Translations under genes and position numbers: made by a program
The notes under the pieces: model-generated
Seen by the model: only the letters and a program-made list of their open reading frames with translations
The model's database searches: none
Told to the model about the DNA's origin: nothing
NCBI GenBank assembly: GCA_934090795.1
Contig: CAKOJQ010000004.1
Span: forward strand, 62,001 to 126,000
Direction of reading: 5' to 3'
From: an uncultured Bacilli bacterium
GTDB taxonomy: Bacteria; Bacillota_I; Bacilli_A; RF39; UBA660
Length of the DNA: 64,000 nucleotides
In this document: positions 1 through 6,099 of the stretch, piece by piece
Numbering within the stretch: the stretch's first letter is position 1
How the letters are laid out: every line of letters begins with the position of its first letter

Positions 1-404
1 CAGAACTCTACAATTTGACCGCCTGTTGTTTCCCAAATTAAAGATTGAGCCGCAGCTCTATATCTTAAAGTTTGATGTCCCGGATAATTATATCCATAAT
101 ATCCAATTAATCCAATCTTTTGATTTATTTCATCAGAGTATGGTGAGTTGATATAACCAATCGCACCGTCGTAATCGTGAATAGTAATATTTACACCCGG
201 CTCTATACAATAAGCAGCTTTACCGTCAATATCATATAGTTTCCATTGAGCCGACATATAAGGTTGTCCGCCACCACGACGAGTATAAAAATAACCGTCA
301 ACCGCTGTTTCAGTTAGTGTAGCAGCAAAGACATTTGTAAAACCTACTAAAAATGAAAATGCACCAACTACTAAAGCTAGCACACTTTTTAAGTTTAATT
401 TCAA
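1..404 (-). CDS. Secreted thioester-domain (TED) adhesin, 3' part beyond window
   Basis: The N-terminal 134 codons are visible. I place the start at a TTG (402-404) because it follows a strong AAAGGGGG site; the nearby ATG is in another frame. Residues 1-28 form a signal peptide (KLNLKSVLALVVGAF, then ending VFAA). The mature part contains YCIEPG (Cys about 66) and, later, AAAQSLIW. These are the two conserved motifs of Gram-positive thioester domains, whose Cys and Gln form an internal thioester that binds host surface amines covalently (family knowledge). It lies on the same strand as the conjugation-type genes to its right, so the adhesin is probably cargo of the mobile element. The anchoring region cannot be seen. 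Confidence 0.85.
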   Translation of the reverse strand, partial: MKLNLKSVLALVVGAFSFLVGFTNVFAATLTETAVDGYFYTRRGGGQPYMSAQWKLYDIDGKAAYCIEPGVNITIHDYDGAIGYINSPYSDEINQKIGLIGYYGYNYPGHQTLRYRAAAQSLIWETTGGQIVEF

Positions 405-430
405 TTTTCATTCCCCCTTTAATTAATATA

Positions 431-459
431 AAAAAGCGACCAAAATTAATTGATCGCCT
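431..459 (-). terminator. Intrinsic terminator after the 195-aa gene
   Basis: On the minus strand GCGATC pairs with GGTCGC across a 10-nt loop and is followed by a run of T. It lies between the 195-aa gene and the adhesin start, so it ends the upstream transcript or acts as an attenuator before the adhesin. Confidence 0.65.
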
Positions 460-467
460 TAAAAATT

Positions 468-1055
468 TTATTTGTAATATTTATAAGTACCGTCGTTATA
501 AAAAACTTGTATTTTATAACCGACCAATTTACCATTATATGCAAATTGTTTGCAAGATGTATTTCTAATATTATCTGTATCAGATAAAGCAACATCAATA
601 CTATCAGTATGACATTTGTTAAATTCATCAGCTTTATAATCTACAAAATTAACTAGATTATTATATTCGTCATCAACTTCAGGTACTTGTTCTATTACAT
701 CATTTGTTTTAGTTTCATTTTTTTTTGAAATATTATTTATTTGTATTTCTTCATTTTGATTGGATTCTTGTTTTTGTTCTGGAATAGTATTTTTTATTTC
801 TTCATTTTTATTATTTATTACTTTGTTATTTGAAGTGTTATTTTCTTTAACTTCTTCTTTAGATTCATTATCATTTATTATAGATGATATTAATTCTTCA
901 TCAATAATATTTTGCTTTTCTGTTTCTATATTTTCTTGCGCTACTGATTTATCACTTTTGAGTTTATTACTATTGTAATGAATACCCCTTACATAAGCAC
1001 TTATAAAACCTATAAAAACAATTACTAAAAATACTTTTAAAATTTTTCTTAACAT
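468..1055 (-). CDS. Single-pass membrane protein with low-complexity linker
   Basis: 195 aa. One N-terminal hydrophobic segment (about residues 5-22) is followed by a long Asn/Glu/Lys-rich stretch (about 30-125). A compact C-terminal part of about 65 residues holds two Cys and ends in NDGTYKYYK. The architecture is a membrane anchor, a flexible stalk and a small extracytoplasmic domain. I do not recognise the domain. Its ribosome site is AAGGA, unlike the GGGGG type of most neighbours. It lies downstream of ssb in the element, so a role at the cell surface during conjugation or adhesion is possible but unproven. Confidence 0.6.
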   Translation of the reverse strand: MLRKILKVFLVIVFIGFISAYVRGIHYNSNKLKSDKSVAQENIETEKQNIIDEELISSIINDNESKEEVKENNTSNNKVINNKNEEIKNTIPEQKQESNQNEEIQINNISKKNETKTNDVIEQVPEVDDEYNNLVNFVDYKADEFNKCHTDSIDVALSDTDNIRNTSCKQFAYNGKLVGYKIQVFYNDGTYKYYK

Positions 1056-1136
1056 AAGACACGTCCTTTCTTTACAAACACTATAACGCGCTTTTAAAAA
1101 AAATACAGCGCCTAAAATGAAATTTCTATATATTTT

Positions 1137-1475
1137 TTATATTTTTAATTCTTTTTCTGTTGAAATGTCATCTTTTATTGACTTTGAAGATAAAAAAGTT
1201 ATCCTTTCAGCAATTATAGAAATAACATTATCTTTACTTTGTAATCTACCTTTGACACCAATCAAATCGCCCTTACGACAATATTGTGATGTAGTTTCAG
1301 CAATGCCATTCCATATTGCAACTGGGAAGAAGTCTGTTTCATATTCGCCATTAGCATTTTTAAATGGTCTTTGGACCGCTAGTGTAATATTTGATACTTT
1401 TCCTTTTTCTGTTTCTTTAAGTTCTGGATCATTAGCAATTCTACCTATAATTAAAGATTGATTCATCATTCGCAT
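1137..1475 (-). CDS. ssb: Single-stranded DNA-binding protein, element-encoded
   Basis: 112 aa. It opens with MNQSLIIGRIANDPEL (after MRM) and contains FFPVAIWNG and GDLIGVKGRLQS, the standard OB-fold signatures of bacterial SSB. It lacks the long acidic DDDIPF-type C-terminal tail of chromosomal SSB and ends soon after the OB fold. Short SSBs of this kind are common on conjugative elements and phages, where they protect transferred or replicating single strands. The ribosome site is AAGGGGG. The start overlaps the end of the upstream 89-aa gene by 10 bases, so the two are translationally coupled. Confidence 0.9.
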   Translation of the reverse strand: MRMMNQSLIIGRIANDPELKETEKGKVSNITLAVQRPFKNANGEYETDFFPVAIWNGIAETTSQYCRKGDLIGVKGRLQSKDNVISIIAERITFLSSKSIKDDISTEKELKI

Positions 1476-1735
1476 ACCCCCTTAAATTCTAAATTTAATC
1501 TTATTTTTTCTAATTCTATTAGAAGTTTCTTTAATCTATTTTGATTTAAAGAATTTCTATATCTTTTTAATTTCATTTTTTTATAAAATATGTTAAGTAA
1601 ATTTTCTACAAAGATAATATCATCTAAACCGTCGATTATCTTTTTTTCAACAAAGTAGTTATCAATATCTCTTTCTACTATTTTAAAGTACTGACAAGTT
1701 TTTATAATTTCTTTTACAAGTTTGTATTGATCCAT
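1466..1735 (-). CDS. Small basic helical protein, unknown
   Basis: 89 aa, rich in Lys, Ile, Leu and Asn, with no membrane segment and predicted largely helical. I recognise no family. It sits between the VirB2-like gene (4-base gap) and ssb (10-base overlap) and has no clear ribosome site of its own, so translation probably couples to the upstream gene. The position suggests an accessory factor of the element, but nothing in the sequence shows a function. Confidence 0.55.
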   Translation of the reverse strand: MDQYKLVKEIIKTCQYFKIVERDIDNYFVEKKIIDGLDDIIFVENLLNIFYKKMKLKRYRNSLNQNRLKKLLIELEKIRLNLEFKGVCE

Positions 1736-1741
1736 AATCTT

Positions 1742-1981
1742 TTATTTGAAGTAAGCTAGAAGCCAATTAACAAATTGAACTACAACAAAAACACATACAC
1801 CAGCTATTAGTGTTGTACGTATCTTACGAAGTGAAGCAGCTTTTTGATGATCTTCTGATGAGACCATATACATAATGCAATCTTTTAAAACAAAAAAGCC
1901 CGTAGCACCAGCCACGAACATTTTTAAGTAATTAGTTGCGTCCCCAATTAGACGCAGTATATCATTTAAAATACTATCCAT
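1742..1981 (-). CDS. VirB2/Maff2-like two-helix membrane protein
   Basis: 79 aa. Two hydrophobic helices (about residues 18-38 and 58-76) are separated by a short charged loop (SSEDHQKAASLRKIR). Size and layout match the small pilin-like VirB2/TrbC subunits and Maff2-type proteins of Gram-positive conjugative elements. There is no cleavable signal peptide, and sequence alone cannot settle the family. An AAAGGGGG ribosome site lies upstream. Alternatives are a holin or another small membrane protein, but the neighbouring ssb and regulator favour conjugation. Confidence 0.55.
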   Translation of the reverse strand: MDSILNDILRLIGDATNYLKMFVAGATGFFVLKDCIMYMVSSEDHQKAASLRKIRTTLIAGVCVFVVVQFVNWLLAYFK

Positions 1982-2210
1982 TTAATTATATAACCCCCTT
2001 TAAAACTTATAAGTTTACTAAATTTTTAATATATATTTTTTTATTTTGTTGTAATTCATAAAATTAAATAGTTTAGTCAATATTTCTATATGTGCTTTCT
2101 TCAAAGATATTAATTATGATTCTAACTATATTTATAAAAACCAACCCCCTTAATTCTTTTAAGTCAGTACTTTAATTTTTTCTAACACCTCCAATCTAAA
2201 TTAGTGCATT
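1982..2210 (-). promoter_or_regulatory. Intergenic leader of the VirB2-like operon
   Basis: A terminator lies on the upstream side (2211-2236), so the VirB2-like gene should have its own promoter here. A minus-strand TTGACT (near 2076-2081) followed by a weak TATGAA-like box is the only candidate I see. The leader also contains GGAGGTG and GGGGG motifs that are not followed by a usable start codon. Confidence 0.3.
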
Positions 2211-2236
2211 AAAAAAAGTGCCACTTGCGACACCTT
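2211..2236 (-). terminator. Intrinsic terminator of the regulator operon
   Basis: On the minus strand AGGTGTC pairs with GGCACTT (with wobbles) around a GCAAGT loop, followed by seven T. It begins at the stop codon of the 151-aa regulator. Confidence 0.7.
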
Positions 2237-2690
2237 ATTTAAAACACCTATCATCAAGACCAAGAGCGGATACGAATTTGATACAAGCACTTTTTTTGAT
2301 ATATCTAACTTTATCTTTACCATAAGATATTATATCCATAATTTCATCTTCATCTTTACATTTGTAAAAAGTAAGATCAAATACTTGTAATTCAATATCA
2401 TTAAGTTTTCTTAAAGCTAAAGTTATTTTAGACAATAATTTTTTTCTTCTATTTTCAAGTTTTGTTTCTAACATCATATTTCTTAATACACAGTTTTCTA
2501 CAACTGAATTATTAACAGGTACAAATTGTTCGTACCTTACACGATAGTCAGCTGTTATTTTTGGCAAAGAAATTTTGTCATCAGTTCTTTTTAGATACTT
2601 AAATAACTTGAAAATATCTGTGATTATGTTTTTAAGTTTAACATAATCATACATTGATAGCTCGTCCTTTCCTAAAAGTGTGTTCTTCAT
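2235..2690 (-). CDS. ArpU/RinA-like (sigma region 4-like) regulator
   Basis: 151 aa. The C-terminal half (about residues 90-147) reads as a sigma-region-4-like helix-turn-helix: an LNDIELQVFDL helix, then IISYGKDKVRYIKKSACIKF. This is the layout of ArpU/RinA-type late-transcription activators of phages and integrative elements. The N-terminal half is helical and charged. The ribosome site is GGGGG, 9 bases before ATG. It is the second gene of a leftward unit. A role in switching on element genes is inferred from family resemblance only. Confidence 0.55.
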   Translation of the reverse strand: MKNTLLGKDELSMYDYVKLKNIITDIFKLFKYLKRTDDKISLPKITADYRVRYEQFVPVNNSVVENCVLRNMMLETKLENRRKKLLSKITLALRKLNDIELQVFDLTFYKCKDEDEIMDIISYGKDKVRYIKKSACIKFVSALGLDDRCFK

Positions 2691-2694
2691 ATAC

Positions 2695-2895
2695 TCATTC
2701 CCCCTGATCTAAATGTGTATCCAAAGTAAAAGAGCAACAGATACCGAAAGACATAGTCTCACTAATACCTATTGCTCTAACATCAATTTTTTTATTACTT
2801 GATTTATTATTATGGAATTTTGGGGATACAAACCCTACATTTTTATTTTTACTAAATAAGTTAGTTTGATAATAAATGTAAGAAAATGCAACCAT
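2695..2895 (-). CDS. Small protein of unknown function (66 aa)
   Basis: I choose the ATG at 2893-2895 because a seven-G ribosome site stands 9 bases upstream; a longer reading frame extends to 2958 without a ribosome site. The protein (MVAFSYIYYQTNLF to THLDQGE) is not recognisable. It is the first gene after the leftward promoter at 3022-3050 and ends just before the regulator start. Confidence 0.45.
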   Translation of the reverse strand: MVAFSYIYYQTNLFSKNKNVGFVSPKFHNNKSSNKKIDVRAIGISETMSFGICCSFTLDTHLDQGE

Positions 2896-2920
2896 ATATC
2901 CAATCCCCCCCTTAATTGAA

Positions 2921-2983
2921 AAGGAAGCAGTGCGTGTTAAGGTTATAGAAACAACCAAAACAAAGGATACGTACTACTTCCTT
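2921..2983 (-). promoter_or_regulatory. Leader inverted repeat (possible attenuator)
   Basis: AAGGAAGCAGT (2921-2931) and ACTACTTCCTT (2973-2983) are inverted with one wobble and 41 bases between them. In the minus-strand transcript this 11-bp stem lies between the promoter and the ribosome site of the 66-aa gene and is followed by a short U-rich stretch. Confidence 0.5.
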
Positions 2984-3021
2984 AAAACATCATAAATCAA
3001 AAATTAATTTAATTGTTGTTT

Positions 3022-3050
3022 ATGATATACCAAAATTTACCAAAAATCAA
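3022..3050 (-). promoter_or_regulatory. Leftward promoter of the regulator operon
   Basis: Minus-strand TTGATT (3045-3050), a 17-base spacer and TATCAT (3022-3027). A direct repeat of a CCAAAATTTA-like motif lies inside the spacer. It points at the 66-aa and 151-aa genes. Confidence 0.55.
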
Positions 3051-3116
3051 GCGTTTTCAATGAATTTTGCTTGAAAAATCAAGAAAAATGACTGAAACAA
3101 TTAAAAATTGATATTT

Positions 3117-3206
3117 AGATATGAAAAAAACATTACTTCAAACATCAAAGTATTTAATTTGATATTTGAAAATAATGTCTCTCTGGATACATTTATTTCA
3201 TATCTT
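3117..3206. repeat. Large imperfect palindrome in the divergent intergenic region
   Basis: An inner arm pair (CATTACTTCAAACATCAAA near 3131-3149 and TTTGATATTTGAAAATAATG near 3157-3176) nests inside an outer pair (AGATATGAAA near 3117 and TTTCATATCT near 3196). No gene covers it. It could be a structured RNA, a replication or transfer site, or a protein binding site. The rest of 2959-3466 holds only promoters and operators. Confidence 0.5.
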
Positions 3207-3384
3207 AACATAATTATATCATAGCTTTGTTTATAGTCAATAAGGATAATTTGTCTTAAAAAAAGCGATAAAAATGTCTTGTTAAAATCTCGTAAACACT
3301 TGTAAACACTAGGATTAATAAAAAAGATACTTTTGGTAATAATAACATATTGACAGGCATAGATATTTTTTTAGTGCAAAAAAC

Positions 3385-3421
3385 ATAGTCTTACAATACT
3401 AATTTAGTCTTGCGTGATTAA
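3385..3421. promoter_or_regulatory. Two operator copies upstream of the XRE regulator
   Basis: Two 18-bp near-palindromes, ATAGTCTTACAATACTAA (3385-3402) and TTAGTCTTGCGTGATTAA (3404-3421), sit 19 bases apart start to start. Both match the perfect site TTAGTCTTGTAAGACTAA found at 3794-3811 (15/18 and 14/18). A TTGACA box (3350-3355) lies just upstream. They probably bind the product of the gene at 3467. Confidence 0.6.
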
Positions 3422-3466
3422 CAGTTTTAAAGGATTAACCATTAAAATTATTATAGGTGGTGTTAT

Positions 3467-3736
3467 ATGAAGATAAATGATGCGATTGCTAAAAGAATTA
3501 ACGATTTATGTAATGATAAAGAGTTAGCATACAAATTAAATAAATCTGATAATCTATCAACAAATAAATTAGCAAGTTTAAGTTATATAACTCAAAGTAC
3601 AGCTCAACACTTAACTGACGGTAGAAGTAAAAATCCAAAAATGCTAACTATTGCTAGAATAAGTAATGGATTTGGACTTAAATTAAAAGATTTTTTTGAC
3701 GATCCAGTATTTGATGATATTGATTTAGAAGATTAG
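3467..3736 (+). CDS. XRE-family helix-turn-helix regulator
   Basis: 89 aa. The central segment (about residues 30-75: NLSTNKLASLSYITQSTAQ, then a helix, then TIARISNGFGLKLKDFF) is a Cro/CI-type helix-turn-helix with the conserved end that packs the fifth helix. The C-terminus is acidic. The start follows a TAGGTGG site. Two palindromic operators lie directly upstream and a third lies in the promoter of the next gene, so the protein probably represses itself and its neighbour. It faces the leftward operon across a 570-base regulatory region, the usual layout of an element's lysogeny-type switch. Confidence 0.8.
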   Translation: MKINDAIAKRINDLCNDKELAYKLNKSDNLSTNKLASLSYITQSTAQHLTDGRSKNPKMLTIARISNGFGLKLKDFFDDPVFDDIDLED

Positions 3737-3740
3737 AACT

Positions 3741-3767
3741 AGAACTTTTGAGTAAGTTCTTTTTTTA
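3741..3767 (+). terminator. Intrinsic terminator after the XRE regulator
   Basis: AGAACTT (3741-3747) pairs with AAGTTCT (3754-3760) and is followed by seven T. Confidence 0.85.
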
Positions 3768-3780
3768 TTGTTAAAATTTA

Positions 3781-3813
3781 TGATATAATATAGTTAGTCT
3801 TGTAAGACTAACT
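3781..3813 (+). promoter_or_regulatory. Extended -10 promoter overlapped by perfect operator palindrome
   Basis: TGATATAAT (3781-3789) is an extended -10 box. Immediately downstream is a perfect inverted repeat with 10-bp arms AGTTAGTCTT and AAGACTAACT (3792-3813), containing TTAGTCTTGTAAGACTAA. The position over the start of transcription fits repression by the XRE protein. Confidence 0.65.
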
Positions 3814-3826
3814 AGGAGCGTGTTAT

Positions 3827-4134
3827 ATGAAAAGTAATATTACAACTGAAAACAATTATAATGAGACAATAAAAAAATTATTGATTTATCATTAACATTC
3901 TTAAATAAAGAATCAAAATGTTGGATTGATATTATGTGTACTAAAATAAAATTTTGCGAATTACAAAAACAATATCTGCTTGAAAATAAACCGTTATTTT
4001 TTCAAAAGAAAAAGTTAGAAGAATATAATATAAAAATTAAAGATATTGATGATAAAATTATGAAAATTCTAAGCGACATTGAAGAAGAAATATCCTTTAG
4101 CGAAAAAAGTGATATATTATTAACATCAAAATAG
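3827..4134 (+). pseudogene. Small coiled protein gene split by a frameshift at an A7 run
   Basis: ATG at 3827 follows an AGGAGCG site and encodes MKSNITTENNYNETIKK before a stop at 3893-3895. The -1 frame continues without a break as IIDLSLTFLNKESK and on to SDILLTSK at 4134, giving an intact helical protein of about 102 aa if one A is added to the run near 3872-3878. The zero-frame context is ATA AAA AAA, a canonical A_AAA_AAA slippery heptamer, so programmed -1 frameshifting is possible; a mutation or a base-calling error is equally compatible. The function is unknown. The gene is under the XRE operator. Confidence 0.5.
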
Positions 4135-4165
4135 TATGGACTAATTAATCCATACTATTTTTAGT
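4129..4165. terminator. Bidirectional terminator between convergent genes
   Basis: AAATAGTATGGA (4129-4140) and TCCATACTATTT (4149-4160) form a perfect 12-bp stem with T-rich sequence on both strands. It overlaps the ends of both flanking genes. Confidence 0.85.
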
Positions 4166-4594
4166 TCTCCCACATAACCAATCCATAGATAAACCAAATT
4201 TTTTACACATTTGATAAGCAAAAGCTGTAAGTATCATTGTTTTACCTGTTTCATAAGCCCATATAACTGAATGAGTAGTATTTAAAATATCAGCTAATTG
4301 TCTTTGTGTAAGATTATTACTCTTTCTAAATTCTCTAATATTTTTACCAATCAAATTTTTATCTAATGCAATATTACAACAATCTTTTTTAGTTTTACAA
4401 TTATCAAGTTTTAAAATATAATCCATTGAAACATTAAAATAATTTGCATATTCATTTAATTTAACTAACGGAATTATTTCTTTGCCACTTTCCCAATTAC
4501 AAACTGAAAATTTTTTTGTTCCAACAATTTTGCCAACATCTTCTTGGGTTAAATCGTGTTCTTCACGTAGGAAAAATAATCTTTCAGTATCCAT
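4145..4594 (-). CDS. Tandem XRE helix-turn-helix protein
   Basis: 149 aa with two complete Cro/CI-type domains: residues 1-60 (LREEHDLTQEDVGKIVG, then CNWESGKEIIP, then YFNVSMDYIL) and 80-145 (FRKSNNLTQRQLADILN, then IWAYETGKTMI, then KFGLSMDWLCGR). A Cys-rich linker (CKTKKDCC, about residues 67-74) joins them. Two DNA-binding heads in one chain suggest binding to a long or paired operator as a monomer. The start follows a weak AGGTGAT site. It is convergent with the frameshifted gene and divergent from the metallopeptidase gene. The target is unknown. Confidence 0.8.
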   Translation of the reverse strand: MDTERLFFLREEHDLTQEDVGKIVGTKKFSVCNWESGKEIIPLVKLNEYANYFNVSMDYILKLDNCKTKKDCCNIALDKNLIGKNIREFRKSNNLTQRQLADILNTTHSVIWAYETGKTMILTAFAYQMCKKFGLSMDWLCGRTKNSMD

Positions 4595-4711
4595 ATTTTG
4601 TTATCACCTAGGATTAATTTTTACAAAAAAATCAGTAAAATTAAGAAAAGTTGAGAATTTACGGCCAAGATGTGTTATAATTATATATGTAAAATAAAAT
4701 ATGGTGATTAT

Positions 4712-5878
4712 ATGAAGTGTTTAAATCAAAACTGCAATGCAGAACAAATAGAAAATGACGATAACTTCTGTTATAAATGCGGACATTGGACCGCTAAAGG
4801 TTATTCTTTTATTAAAGATGAAAATAACATAAATAGTATTATGAGTGGCGCAGCAGCTAAAAAAGATGAAAACTTTTCTGTAATGATTAGTATAGCTAGT
4901 CTTGCTTTTATAGCTTTTGCCTTTATGAGTATATTTAGAGGTGATGATTTATATAAACCTTTCTTTTACTTAAAACGACAAGTAGATAGTTATATTTACG
5001 GATATAACACCTCAATAATTAAAACTGACAATATCTATAATAAAAAAGAAATTAATAGTTATGAAGAAGCAATAGAATTTTTAAAAAAAGATTTAGATAA
5101 TCAGAGTTGGAAATGTACTCACGAAATTGAAACATTACAATTACAATATGAAATTGAAACTAATAATTCAATTCCGGTAGTCAGTTTCTGCGATATTTCT
5201 TATGATGAAGTAGAAAAAATTACAGAGGTAATAAACAAAATGTATTCATTATTTCCTAATATTAAAGGTGCTTTAACAAATATATCAATTACAAATGCTA
5301 CTACTAACTCTGAATATATCGCTCGTTTTCAACCTATGTTTCAATTTGTGAATCCAAATGAAAATATTAATAATTACAATAAAATTAACAAAACACAAAT
5401 ATTATTAAATAGTTATTACTTTTTAAATGAAGAAATAATGAGTAATCCAGTATCTAGTGTTGTTGGAGAAAATTGGTATGTTAAAGATGTTAGTTGGGAA
5501 AGTACAATAGCACACGAATTAGGACATTATATTTCATTTGTGATTTTTTTAAGAGAAAATGGAATAGAAAATATTACTTTTGTAAATGCAGAGAATGAAA
5601 ATAAAATAAATGAATTATTAACTAAATTTGATAGTGGTGATTTTTCTACATCATTACTAAATCAATCCTTAATTAATTATAATACAAAATATGGAACAAA
5701 TTTAGATCTTAATTCATTTGCATTAACTATTTCAAAATATGCTGGAATTAAAAATAAAAATGGAATATTAATTGCTGATGAAACAATAGCAGAAGCAATA
5801 CACGACTATTATCTACACGGAAATAATTGTTCTAAAAGTAGTTATGAAATAGTGAATATCATTAAATCAAGATTGTAA
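4712..5878 (+). CDS. Zinc-ribbon membrane protein with HELGH metallopeptidase domain
   Basis: 388 aa from ATG at 4712, after GGTGAT. Residues 3-24 form a zinc ribbon (CLNQNC and CYKCG pairs). One membrane helix follows (about 56-75). A large extracytoplasmic domain contains HELGH at about 268-272, the zinc-binding motif of gluzincin or metzincin-type peptidases. The downstream Glu ligand is uncertain; ETIAEAIHDYY near the C-terminus is the best candidate. The ribbon faces the cytoplasm and the peptidase the outside. On a conjugative element such an enzyme could remodel surface proteins, but the substrate is unknown. It is followed after 8 bases by another zinc-ribbon membrane protein. Confidence 0.7.
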   Translation: MKCLNQNCNAEQIENDDNFCYKCGHWTAKGYSFIKDENNINSIMSGAAAKKDENFSVMISIASLAFIAFAFMSIFRGDDLYKPFFYLKRQVDSYIYGYNTSIIKTDNIYNKKEINSYEEAIEFLKKDLDNQSWKCTHEIETLQLQYEIETNNSIPVVSFCDISYDEVEKITEVINKMYSLFPNIKGALTNISITNATTNSEYIARFQPMFQFVNPNENINNYNKINKTQILLNSYYFLNEEIMSNPVSSVVGENWYVKDVSWESTIAHELGHYISFVIFLRENGIENITFVNAENENKINELLTKFDSGDFSTSLLNQSLINYNTKYGTNLDLNSFALTISKYAGIKNKNGILIADETIAEAIHDYYLHGNNCSKSSYEIVNIIKSRL

Positions 5879-5886
5879 GGTGAAGT

Positions 5887-6066
5887 ATGAAAAAATGTTA
5901 TAACTGTAAAGGAATTAATAGAGAAACAGACACGTATTGCAGAAACTGTGGATATATTATGAAAAGCAATGCTTATTACATATTAGTAAATATTGGTACT
6001 GTATTTGCAATTTTAGCGCTTTTATTTGTAATTGCATTATTCATAGCTTCATATTATGTGTATTAA
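5887..6066 (+). CDS. Small zinc-ribbon single-pass membrane protein (59 aa)
   Basis: ATG at 5887 has an AAGGTGAAG site and lies 8 bases after the metallopeptidase gene. The product starts MKKCYNCKGINRETDTYCRN and has two CxxC pairs (residues 4-7 and 18-21), then one hydrophobic helix (about 30-55), ending SYYVY. It is a short version of the ribbon-helix architecture of its upstream neighbour, so the two may associate. Confidence 0.7.
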   Translation: MKKCYNCKGINRETDTYCRNCGYIMKSNAYYILVNIGTVFAILALLFVIALFIASYYVY

Positions 6067-6099
6067 AAAAATAAAGGATAAAGATAAAGAGGTAAAATT

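Noticed and set aside
2896..2958. N-terminal extension of the 66-aa protein
   Set aside because: The extension would be translated through the seven-G ribosome site, and no ribosome site precedes it.
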